This document shows, in pieces, positions 35,282 to 45,954 of a DNA stretch of 64,000 nt. Where the stretch lies: the NCBI GenBank assembly GCA_002286715.1, contig NSJX01000003.1:856680-920679 (forward strand). The letters run 5' to 3'. The notes below the pieces were generated by a model. It had not been told where the DNA came from and did no database searches. It worked only from the letters and a program-made list of their open reading frames with translations. The position numbers were made by a program, and so were the translations under genes. Numbering within the stretch: position 1 is the stretch's first letter; every line of letters begins with the position of its first letter. The DNA is from Dentipellis sp. KUC8613. Taxonomy: Eukaryota > Basidiomycota > Agaricomycetes > Russulales > Hericiaceae.

Positions 35282-35672
35282 CTGTCTCGTTTCGACCACA
35301 AGTTCACGGGGTGTGACCTGTGACCTTAGTTCACCACCCGGGACGAAGTTCATTGGTAGCTGTGACCAGGGACCGAAGTTCATGGGACACAAGTTCACCG
35401 TATAAATGCAGGTTTCAAGGCATTCTGGGGGGTCAAATGGGTCAGCGACAGCAGATTCAGAGGGGAAGCGGCAAAATTGACGCGTTTGGAGGCCGGAGAG
35501 CGAAAATTCGGGCAGAAATCGAATTTTCGAGCGATTTTACGTAAAATTTTCGAATTTTGTGACGCTCCCGACCCAAGTTCACCGCCGCTGGTGACCTGTG
35601 ACATGGGTCGAAATAGGTTCAAGTTCACAGGGTCTGTGACCTGTGACTGAACCTGTGGTCGAAACGAGACAG
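35282..35672. mobile_element. 391-bp TIR element (MITE-like), TA-flanked
   Basis: A perfect 19-bp terminal inverted repeat bounds the element: CTGTCTCGTTTCGACCACA at 35282-35300 and its exact complement at 35654-35672. Both ends are flanked by TA (35280-35281 and 35673-35674), the target duplication of Tc1/mariner-type transposition. Similarity continues inward (AGTTCAC against GGTTCAG, then GTGACCTGTGAC on both sides). The motif AGTTCA(C/T) occurs seven times, and GTGACCTGTGAC three times. The core (about 35450-35580) is richer in A/T, with several AAAATT and AATTTT words. No transposase frame fits. It is best read as a non-autonomous miniature element moved by a transposase elsewhere in the genome. 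Confidence 0.8.
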
Positions 35673-35878
35673 TATTGCCGCTAAGACGGTCTCGCCCACG
35701 GCATCGTCTCTGACTCTGTACATCCTCTACAGCCTCTGTACATTTCTAGGTCGCTGCCCACTCCAGCTGCTCGGAGTGCATCTGTTGGGCGGTCCTTCAT
35801 CGGCTTGTCGTTCCTGTTGTGCCTTCATCATCGGCCTTCGCCTGCACCAATCTAGGATTCGACTCCCTGACTCCCCCA

Positions 35879-38800
35879 ATGGCATGGCAGCACCCCGCAA
35901 TGGACCCTCCCCACGTTTCCTACCAAGAGCGCGACTCTCGGTTTCCATTGTCAGGGCGTAGTCGCGGCGCTAGCATTAGCACCGTGAGCGAGGATTACGA
36001 CCGTTCACTTCAAGAGGACTCGGATAGTGAACGCATCCACGGCCTTTCCCCCGTTGTTGAAGGGTCTCGGCGCTCGAACTACAAGGGCAAGGGCAAGTTG
36101 CAACCCGTCGTGTCGCCAGGAGATCTACCTCTGCCGTCACGACTTGCTTCGCCTTCTGGAATGAGTAGCTCAAGCCCTGTTCGAGACGAGACGCCACGGC
36201 TGCCCCCAATAGCATCGACTCTGACGCACTGGGGTGACACACTGGGAGAGACTTCGTTTGGTCTCAGTCGAGCTCGCAGTGGTAGCCTTGGGCGCCCTGA
36301 TGCGTCGGGGCATGGAACGCAACATCTCATCAACACCGGGATGAACTCAGCGGGTGTAAGTCTCCGACTACGTTCACCTTCATTTACTTACAACTTTGTC
36401 ACCAGTATAACAGCCAGCGAGACGTTACAGTTGCCGTTGTTGGGGAACCCGGTTGTGGCAAGTCTACGGCCATAGCCAAGGGTCTGAAGGGCTACGGATT
36501 GTCTGACGAGTCCCAGATGTCCGAGCTGCTGGGTGGCCACAAGGTATTCAATTGTCAGTACCATTTATGTGTCACCCTTTAGTGTCAAATCCCTTACATT
36601 TCAAGCAGATACCCTTCGGGAGGGTAAAATCACTCGCGATTCCGCACCGGATCGGATAATTCGCATACTGGAGGTCAATACCGCCTATCTTCATCTTGAC
36701 CGCGCAATTCTGGGAGATAGCATTTGGCCCGACGGTGCCCCGGCATTGGACGGTGCCTTTGTATGCTATGATGTCTCACAAGAGTCGTCTTTTGCACACG
36801 TAGAGGATGTTCTGAGTGAGTTTCTTCATAGGCTGTCGTGAACAGTTCTTATCGTAATCCTTCCCCCAGAAGGGTTTCGGGATCTGAAATTGCCTACCGT
36901 GGTTTTTGCTTGCAAGTGCGACCTTGAGCGGCATGTCGAATCACGAAAAGTCTATGATCGCTTGAACCAATATGATGTCGGGCTCATCGAAGTCACTGCC
37001 AACGACGATGGTGGTAAGAATAACCTACGCCTTGGGTTTGAATGGCTGTTGAAAGCTATTTTTGACGAGCGAAGTCAGTCATTTTGCATTTGAACCAATA
37101 GCACGCATTTTGACTGCTCATTTTACCCTTATAGGGGGTATCCGTGGCGACTATGATAATTATCAGAACCCTGCTTCACCAGAACATCTCCGATCACCAC
37201 CGCCATGGGATGTTTCACGCTCGACGACGGCGACGCCAACGGCTGCCATAGCCCAGTCATCCGCTCAACACTCGCAAGCCCTAGTTTCTCCGTCTGGGCC
37301 TCCTCGTTCGGCAGCGGCACCTACATCGCCGACGCGTGCACGTTCTACGAGTGATCTTCTTTCATCCGAGCACGAAAAGGCCAAGAGTCGTGAACTCTCA
37401 AGAGAGAACTCGAGAAGCATCACAGAGCTTTCAATCCTTGCTAACACTGGCAACAACCCGCTGCAACTTTCCTCTTCGATGACCGATGACCCGCTCGGCA
37501 ATGCCGATGAACCGATCGAGGAGCGTGCTGGAGATAAGGACAAGGATAGGTGTGTAAACTCTGACCTAGGTCAGACACAGCAATTGACTATATGCACGTC
37601 AGTCGCCTTGTACCTTGGGCGACACTAGAGGAGCTGCTGGACAAGTTCCTGTTCCTCGCCGTCAGTGGTGATGGTACGCTTGCAAGCCGCCTCTCTGCCC
37701 GTTTCCTTCTGACGGCTTTGTGCTAGACTGGGCATATATACACCACTTCCTTCTGACATATCGTCGGTTCGCAAGCCCCCGAAGCGTCGTACTGGCCATG
37801 CAGAAGCGCATGAGGCAGCTGGATCAATCATCTAACGACCCTATGTTTGCTTGCTTCGCGCAAATGAGGTATTTATCTTCGACTTACACCGAAATGTCAG
37901 ACTGAGGATTTCGTTGACAGGCTATGTCACCTTCTCGAAGTCTGGATACATGACTACCCTCATGATTTCGCCGTTGGTGCGGCGGCGGATGCACTCAATG
38001 CTCTCGTCAAGTCCATCGTGTCCAAGACGCACCTCCTTCATTATGGCTCCGACTTTCTGCCTTTCCTAGAAAGCCGACCTTTGATTGACAAAGACGCACG
38101 CTGGGCTCTGAAGGTCGACGAATCAGCTGGCGAAAGCGACGACTCGTATAGCCTGTTCGACGAAGAAGAAGATGCAGCAGCGGAGGTGGCGACAGTTGAC
38201 TCCGTCGCCATCTCGCAGCCGTCGCCGAATGGCAGGAGCGCTTCTTCGATACCGACCTCTGCAAAGGAGAGAAAGTCGAGTCTGCCTCTAACAGCGAAAG
38301 CACTAGTGATGCCAGAAATGATGCCGTCTGTAGACGACATGCAGGGCGAGTCAGAGATGTCTCCGAAGCAAGTCATCAAGGAGCTTCAGAAGGTTTCGGC
38401 GGAGTTGAATGCTATGGATCCCACGGAAGTTGCTCAAGAAATCACTCGGATCGAAACGAAACTTTTCCTTCAGATTGAGGTGTGTCTGGTTGTCTGCATG
38501 TACAGCACTGTCTGACAGTCGGAGCAGCCGCGACACTGGCTTCAACATACGCTGGTGAGCGGAAAGAAAGAACCAGAGACAGACTCGATAGCGCGATTCG
38601 GCGAGGTTTCTAATCACATAGCCGATTGGTGAGCACAGACTGTATTTGTTGCGGCTTTGGATGTGCCATGCTTAAGGGCTACTGTCATTTAGGGTTGTTT
38701 CATTAATCCTTTGCCATGACAAGCCGAAGGCACGTGCTCGCCAGATCGAAAAACTCGTCGAGATTGCGCAAAAGTTGCGGGCGTTCAACAACTACTCGGC

Positions 38801-39471
38801 GCTGCGAGCGTTTGTAGCAGGGATCAACAATGCAACACCATACCCGGGCGACCCGACGATGGATCACTTCCAACAGAGGGCTCCGGCGTTGTGGAAATCC
38901 TTGCAATCATGGGACTTGCTCCTTCAATATGTCAGATCGCATCGCGCTTATCGAATGGCTCTTCGCAACACCAAGGGCGCTTGTATACCTGCTTTGTGAG
39001 CCTGTACCTGGCATCGTATTGCTGCGTACACTAACTCGTTATCATAGGGAGGTTCATCTGTCTGACCTCATCCGCGCGCACGAAGGCAACCCGGACTTCA
39101 ATCCCAACGACCCGACCAAGATACACTGGGCGAAGTTCAACATGATCGGCAAATTTATTCACACGACTATGCAATTCCAGTCTCAGTGCAGGAACTCGTC
39201 AGAATACGCATTCCCGGAGCGTCTTCATATACGCAACCTGCTGTTGAAAGAATGTATCATGGACCCCGAGGTAAACACTTTCTTCGCGATCGTTGGGATA
39301 GTTGCTGAACATTGCCTTCAGACGCAACGAACACGCATCGCTCCGCCGTCAGATGGAGACGAAGATGACGACGCCCTCCGCTCATATCTTCCGCGCACCA
39401 TGTCTCGAGAATACACCACGCAAACGCGAGACGCTGCACTCATCCGGAGGCTCATGTTCTGGGCTCAGTGA
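35879..39471 (+). CDS. Ras-GEF (CDC25 domain) with N-terminal P-loop GTPase-like domain
   Basis: Likely activator of a Ras-family GTPase. It starts MAWQHPAMDPPHVSYQERDS and has a Ser/Pro-rich disordered region. Around residues 165-180 DVTVAVVGEPGCGKSTAIAK is a Walker A/G1 loop, followed by Ras-like sequence: PALDGAFVCYDVSQESS, then VVFACKCDLERH where CKCD replaces the guanine-specificity motif NKxD, and LIEVTAND. No DxxG switch motif is visible. Next come a long Ser-rich linker, the RasGEF N domain (DWAYIHHFLLTYRRFASP; LLEVWIHDYPHDFA), an acidic insert, and the catalytic CDC25 domain: NHIADWVVSLILCHDKPK, AFNNYSALRAFVAGINNATP, EGNPDFNPNDPTKIHWAKFN. The stop is at 39469-39471. About 12 introns. 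No SH3 domain is seen, unlike yeast Cdc25. Confidence 0.88.
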
Positions 39472-39825
39472 CCCCCCATGTGATCATGCCTTCCTCGACC
39501 TTATTTATCGAACGGACGGATTTCTCGCCCCTCTTTCTCTCGTTGAAGACACATTTTGCCAAGGATACCCACTTCTTGCATAAACCCTTGCTTTCCAATT
39601 TGCTTTTATGACAATCTGCATATATGTATGCCCTATATTGTTGAATCAGAATGCCTCAGGAAGTTCCTTCCCCTCGCAATGTCGTGCCAGGTTTCTACGG
39701 TGCAACGTCTTGCAAGTGACGTATGCGGATACGTACGGCGATGAACTTCAAACTTCAAGCTTCCGCTGTTATAATGGGACAAGCGACCGCGAGGATGGAA
39801 AAGTAACAACAAATGATATGTAGGA
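39472..39825. other. Intergenic between convergent genes
   Basis: About 354 bp holding the 3' ends of the Ras-GEF and DRS1 transcripts. No coding signal. Confidence 0.4.
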
Positions 39826-42573
39826 TCATTTCCCCTTGCCCTTGCCCTTTCGCTTCCCGCCCTTCTTCATGCCCCCAATCACATCGCCTTTCTTCGCGCG
39901 CACTCCTTCGCCGCCGGCCGATCTTTGCCCCATGTCACGTTCGAAAGCCCCTGAAGGCTTCCCTGAGCTCTTCGCCTTGCGCCTTTTCTGACTTGCGTTT
40001 GACCGCTTCGAAACCCGCTTTTCGGGCTCGCCGATTCTGGCGGGTTTTGACGCTTTCTTTGCCGAGCGAATCGCCGCGTCCATGGCTTTCCGGTCGTTCG
40101 AATTTTCATCTTCCTCAAGGGCAAGCTTTCTTCGCTTTGCCTTGCGCGAAAGACCAGAGAACTTGTCGCGCTTCGGCTGGGGCAATATCCTGTCAGACGG
40201 CAATCAACAGACGAAGCTCAGTGCCTTACTTTTGTTGCGTCCTTGGCTTCGACGCCATTTTTAGCTGGGCCATGGCCCGCCTCGTGTTGGGCTTTGCTGA
40301 CAGCTATGAGCGCCAGAGCATCAGCAAGGCCTATTTAATCAATTTAAGCAAGACCTTGGAATTACCTTCAGCTTTCTGTTTCTCCTTGGACGTCTGGAAC
40401 CATGTCCTAGCTGGCCTCGAGTAGATTTCTTCCTCGTGCTCAATCATGTTTTGGCCCTTCGTCAGTTCCATCTCCGCCCTTCGCAGCTGAATGCACGTCG
40501 TGAGATAAATATTTCCAGGCAATTCGCAGGCTCCGAAGTGCATACCTGTTTTTCTTCGATCTCGTCTCGGAGAACAGCAGCTATATCGTCCTTCATTGAC
40601 TCCAACTTGTCGGCCCATTTTGACACTATTTCTGCGCTGACGGTACGATGTCGCACTTGGTCCTCCGCTGCGGCGTGCTTGATGGCAGCTTTCAATAGTT
40701 TTCGATCCGACTCTCCTACCAGTGTCACAGATCTATTGCATAGAATTTATTAGGAGTAAATGCGTGACCTAGGAGGAAACACACACCGGCCCTTCTTTCC
40801 TGCTCTGGCGGTACGGCCGACACGATGCAAATACTGAGCAAGTTGGCCAGGCATGTCGTAGTTAATGACAGTGTTGATCCCTTTGATATCCAAACCACGC
40901 GAAGCCAAGTCCGTTGCCATCAAGAAGTCGGCGGCACTATCACGGAAATGCTGCAATGCTTGAAGTCGCTGCCAGAAGAACGACGACTTGAGTGATCAGG
41001 CCCATTTGCAAACGGTCCTCGATACTCACCTGTTCTTGAGTCAGGTCGCCGTGCAACTCCTCGCAAGACATGCCCAATAGACCGAATACTATACGCATCT
41101 GGTGAGCCAGTTTTTTGCTCCGTAAGAAAATGATGACGCCAGATTTGAAAGTTCTCTTGCATAGTGCGACAAGGAGCGCAGACCTCTCGGATTCTTTCCG
41201 CGCACGAACCCGCACAAATTCTTGAATCAGACCGCGGGCTGTCGAACGTTTGGGATCGACGAACAAACGGACGGGCTTGTTTAGCGATAGCTTGACAAGC
41301 TCATCAACTGAGTCGGTCATCGTGGCAGAGAACAACATGGTCTGGCGAGATGGCGGACACGACTTGATGATCTCCGTCAGCTCGTCGTGGAAACCTTCGG
41401 ACAGCATCCTGTCCGCCTCGTCGAGAACTAAGACGTCCAACGCATCCAGCGTAAAAGAGGGAGAGTTGCGCAGATGATCAATGAGACGTCCAGGAGTAGC
41501 TATAACGATATCCGGCCGAGCACGCAAAGCAGATTCTTGGCTTTTCAGCGACAACCCACCTGGGAATGTCGAATGTAAGATATGATGACGACAGTGGGAG
41601 AGAATCACGCACCAACAACGAGTGTGATTTGGATGTCGGTGTGGGCAGAGAGCTTTTTGCCAACATCGTAGCACTGCGCCGCCAATTCTCGAGTCGGGAC
41701 GAGGATCAAGCAACGCGTAGCAGCAGCCTTCTTCCCTTTGTCTCGGTATAACAAACGCTCGATCATGGGGATGATGAAGGCAGCTGTTTTTCCGGACCCG
41801 GTCACGGCATTTCCGACGACGTCTTTACCTAGAAGAGCAACAGGGATAGTGGCTGCTTGAATTGGAGTTGGAGTTTGAAAGCCAAGGGTCGTCAGAGACT
41901 TCAGGATGGGCCGTGAAAGGTTCATAGTGAGGAAAGACGAATGCTTTTCGGCAGAGTCGTCTGCAGGGGCAAAGAAAGCGTCTTTTCTAGCCTTCTCTGC
42001 GCGAGTTTCTGAGTCGCTGTCGTCAGCGGACGACGAGCCTTCCGAAAAAGTATTTCCGTCATCTTCTTCCTCTCCGTCCGATTGAGAATCGTCACCCGAA
42101 ACCGAGGATTGGTCTTCCTCGACAGATGTAGCATCGTGTTCGAGGTCTTCACCGCTGCCAGACTCCTCATCGTCCTCGTCCTCCTCTTCTTCCTCGGCGT
42201 GGCTAGATTCAGAGTCAAGGGACTCTTCTTCATCGTCTATGCCTCGCTTGCGCTTACCGACAGTTCTCTGGAGGCGACGCTTTGCAATAATATCGTTCAC
42301 TGAAATCGGCACCTAAACGTACTGTTGAGAACGGTTCGCAGCCTCAGGACAGACAAAACTCACAGGCTTAGTACCACTCTGTATAACATCTGGAGTTGGA
42401 TTGGTTTCGAATAGTAAATCGGTATAAGGGTCGCCTGATAGGTCAAAGGCTAGTTCAGGATTGAGCTGCGCGTCCTCTGGGTCTGCATGTTTCGACGATT
42501 TGCTAGTCCTGACAACAGATTCGGAAGCCTCGTCGTCCGAGTCTATTGTCATCACATAGTCTGCCGGCGCCAT
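39826..42573 (-). CDS. DRS1: DEAD-box RNA helicase DRS1 (DDX27)
   Basis: Nucleolar ATP-dependent helicase for 60S subunit assembly. The start at 42573 gives [18 protein letters not shown]; an upstream frame extension to 42684 lacks a better ATG. An acidic tract is followed by the Q motif and helicase core: [20 protein letters not shown], motif [12 protein letters not shown], Ia PTRELAAQ, Ib [65 protein letters not shown]. The C-terminal basic region ([20 protein letters not shown]) and Lys/Gly-rich end are typical of Drs1. Introns are near 42304-42362, 41560-41615, 40975-41030, 40735-40787, 40490-40545, 40305-40365 and 40185-40235. Its start is 226 bp from that of SPB1. Confidence 0.95.
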
Positions 42574-42799
42574 CTGGTCGTTGGTGGCCGCAAGGCTGCG
42601 GGAAAGAAAGCTGGATGTCTGTCGAGCTCCCAAAACGCGTCCAGTATAGAAATTGTCCTCAATCACGTGGCCACTCAAGGTCACGCTGCAGATCTGAGAT
42701 TGCCTCCACTTCTTCAGCTTTCTATTTTCCTGCCAGTCTTGCCTATCCTCTCCTTTCCGCGCTCTTTGGCGCGTGCACCGTCGTCTGTACGCTCGAAAG

Positions 42800-45700
42800 A
42801 TGGGTAAAGCTCAGAAGAAGACAGGAAAGGGTCGCTTGGATAAGTACTACAAGCTCGCCAAGTAAGTTTCTGCTACTCTCTGTGGTCTTCGCATATAACC
42901 AAGAGTTCAGGGAGCAGGGATACCGCGCACGTTCGGCATTCAAACTCATACAATTGAACAAGAAGTATAGCTTTTTGGAATCTGCAAGATGTTGCATCGA
43001 CTTGTGTGCAGCCCCTGGAGGTTGGTTGCAGGTTGCGAGCAAATACATGCCCGCGAATAGTCTCATCGTTGGTGCGTGAATTTCTCCTGCAATGATATCC
43101 TTAAACCCATCTTTCATTCAGGTGTTGATTTGGTACCAATTAAACCTATTCCTCGAGTATCCACCTTCGCTGCAGATATCACGACCGCTCAATGTCGCGC
43201 TCTACTTCGCAATGAGCTGAAGGACTGGAAGGCGGACGTAGTCCTTCACGATGGTGCACCCAACGTCGGTACTGCATGGGTGCAGGATGCCTATAGTCAG
43301 TCAGAGCTCGTGCTCATGAGTTTGAAACTTGCTGTCGAGTTCCTCGTCAAGGGCGGGACCTTTGTCACCAAAGTCTTCCGGAGTGTGGACTACAACAATC
43401 TGGTTTGGGTTTTTAGCCAATTATTTGGAAAGGTAGAGGCTACAAAGCCGCCCTCTTCACGGTAAGTGATTGCATTGTAACATCTACAGTGTTACGTCAG
43501 GCTGAGGAGCTACACAGAAACGTTTCCGCGGAAATCTTCGTCGTTTGCCGCGACTTCTATGCTCCAAAACATATAGATCCTAAATTCTTAGATCCCAAGC
43601 ATGTCTTCAAGGACCTTGCCGCATCGACGCCTGCGGGGGATAAGGGTGCTTCGGCGAATAACGTTCAAGCAAATGTGTTCCACCCCGAGAAAAAGCGACG
43701 AAAGCGTGAAGGTTATGGGGATGGTGACTACACGTTGTTCAAAAAAGTGGGTGCAGCAGAGTTCATCAAGGGGGTGGACGCGATTGCGGTCCTCGGGTCT
43801 GTAAACCAAATCACCTTCGAGACGGACGAAGAAAAAGAGTGAGCAAGACCTCATCCTCTCTGTATAGGCTGCTGACTTGTTTGACAGATGGGCTGCCATG
43901 GATATCACGACTGCGGATGTCAAAAGCAACTTGGAGGACCTGAAAGTTCTAGGAAAGGGTGACTTCAAAACATTGCTCAGATGGAGGACAGCTCTTCGGG
44001 AAGAGGTATATACTTTACAACAACCTTTAAGCTCCTCAATTGACTTTCGTGTTGTAGCTTGGCCTCGAAAGCAAGACAAAACCTATCGAAGAGCTTACTG
44101 AGGTCGTGGAGATCGTGGACGAGGAGGCTGGTGAAGAGCAAATTCAAAAAGAAGTGCGTGTCCCGTTTCTAATGCTCACAACCCTAATATGAAACGGTGT
44201 TCCTAGCTTGAGAGGCTCAACGCGGAAGCAGCAGCTCGGACCAAGCGAGAGCGCAGACGTGCTAATGAATCTAGAACACGCACAATACAGCGCATGCAAC
44301 TGCAGATGACGGCACCATTAGACATCGGCATGGAGCAACTCGATGCGGCGCTAAACATGGGCCAAGAAGACGTGTTTGATTTGGATACCGCGGAGCAAGG
44401 GTTGCGTAGGAAGGGTGGCCTACGAACGCTTGATGACCACGAAGCTAGCGGCAGTGAGGAAGATGCTGAGGAAGATGCGAATGACTCCGATGAGGTCCTC
44501 GATTCCGATGAGGAGCGGGAGAGGAAGACCAGGGAGCTAGAAGGGGAGATGGAAGGGCTATACAAAGCCTACCGCGAACGGCTGGCTGAACGCGACACGA
44601 AGTTTAAGGTGAAGGAGGCAAGGAGGAAGAACAAGGAGCGTGAAGAGTGGCATGGAATCGGCGAGAATGGTGGGAAAGATAGTGAGGACTCAGATGAAGA
44701 AGCTGAGGAGGGTGGCTGGGACACGGTGCAGAAGGCGAAGATCCGAAGTGACGATTCGTCTTCGGATGAGGACGATAGCAGCGAGAGCGAAGGAGAACTT
44801 CCTTCTGGACAGAAGCGGAGAAGGATCGGAGGGGACGCAGCGCAAGGACGGAAAAAGCCACGACTAGTGACGAACTTGCAGCCATCGGCGTCTGGACCGG
44901 CATCTCGTGCTGCAGATGTTTGGTTTAGTCAAGACATCTTCAAGGACATCGACGATGCTATCGGAGAAGATGACGACGGAGATGACGATGAAGACGAAGA
45001 CGAGGACATGGATGAGGTCAGTGATACCAATGCAGAAGAGGTTTCGGAGGCCGAGCAAGTGAGCACTCCAACATGGTTTTGGTGATCTCGTTGTGAACGT
45101 TGTAACTGATGTGATTTAGGAATCGTCCATGGAGGAGGATGACTTTGAGATCGTTCCTCAAGAGCCAGACGACGATGACGATTGGGATGTCGATGACGAG
45201 GACGAGGGTGAAGTTCGACTGAAACACATCCAAAGTACATCTGTCCCTTTCTCTCTCAACCTCCCACTTTTCATTACTCACCATACATTCAATGTAGAAC
45301 ACGGCCTTCTGACTGCGGAGGCTGTTACCTTGGCTCAGCAATTAGTCAATCGGCAGAAGACGAAAACGGAGCTCATCAATGACGGCTTTAACCGGTACTC
45401 TCTGAATTCCAAGGACGACTTGCCTTCATGGTTCCTGGACGACGAGCAAAAACACTACATGGCTAATGTGCCGATAACCAAGGAAGCAGTCGCAGCTCTT
45501 CGTGCTAAGCAGCGTGCTCTGGACGCTCGACCGATAAAGAAGGTGGCAGAAGCAAAGGCTCGGAAAAAGATGAAGGCTGCGCAACGCCTGGAGAAGGCCA
45601 TGAAGAAGGCGGAGGGCGTGACGCAGACGGATGATATGACCGAGAGAGAGAAGGCGCAACAAGTTGAGAAGCTTATGCGTAAGGGTTTGTCGAAGGGGAA

Positions 45701-45922
45701 GAAGGAACGGAAGGAGGTGAAGGTGATCGTGGCGAAGGGTGTGACCAAGGGCTTGAAGGGCAGGCCGAAAGGTGTCAAGGGACGATATACCATGGTTGAC
45801 TCAAGGATGAAGAAAGAGGTGAGTAAATGCGTGCCCACTTGCTTTGACGTACGATTGACTCTCTATAGATGCGGGCGAAGAAACGGAAGGAGAAGGAAAA
45901 TAAGAAGCGCAAGCGATCATAA
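42800..45922 (+). CDS. SPB1: rRNA 2'-O-methyltransferase SPB1
   Basis: AdoMet-dependent methyltransferase that modifies the A-loop of 25S rRNA during late nucleolar 60S assembly. It starts [20 protein letters not shown]. The FtsJ/RrmJ domain shows [19 protein letters not shown], the AdoMet motif [35 protein letters not shown], and [12 protein letters not shown]. The K-D-K-E catalytic residues can be matched to ARSAFKL, LHDGAP, TKVFRS and the [19 protein letters not shown] junction. A DUF3381-type middle ([14 protein letters not shown]) and acidic tracts follow. The Spb1 C-terminal domain reads [20 protein letters not shown] and [20 protein letters not shown]. The stop is TAA at 45920-45922. 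About 10 introns. Confidence 0.95.
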
Positions 45923-45954
45923 ATTGCTCCTTGTTTATTATACGTTTCCTAGTA

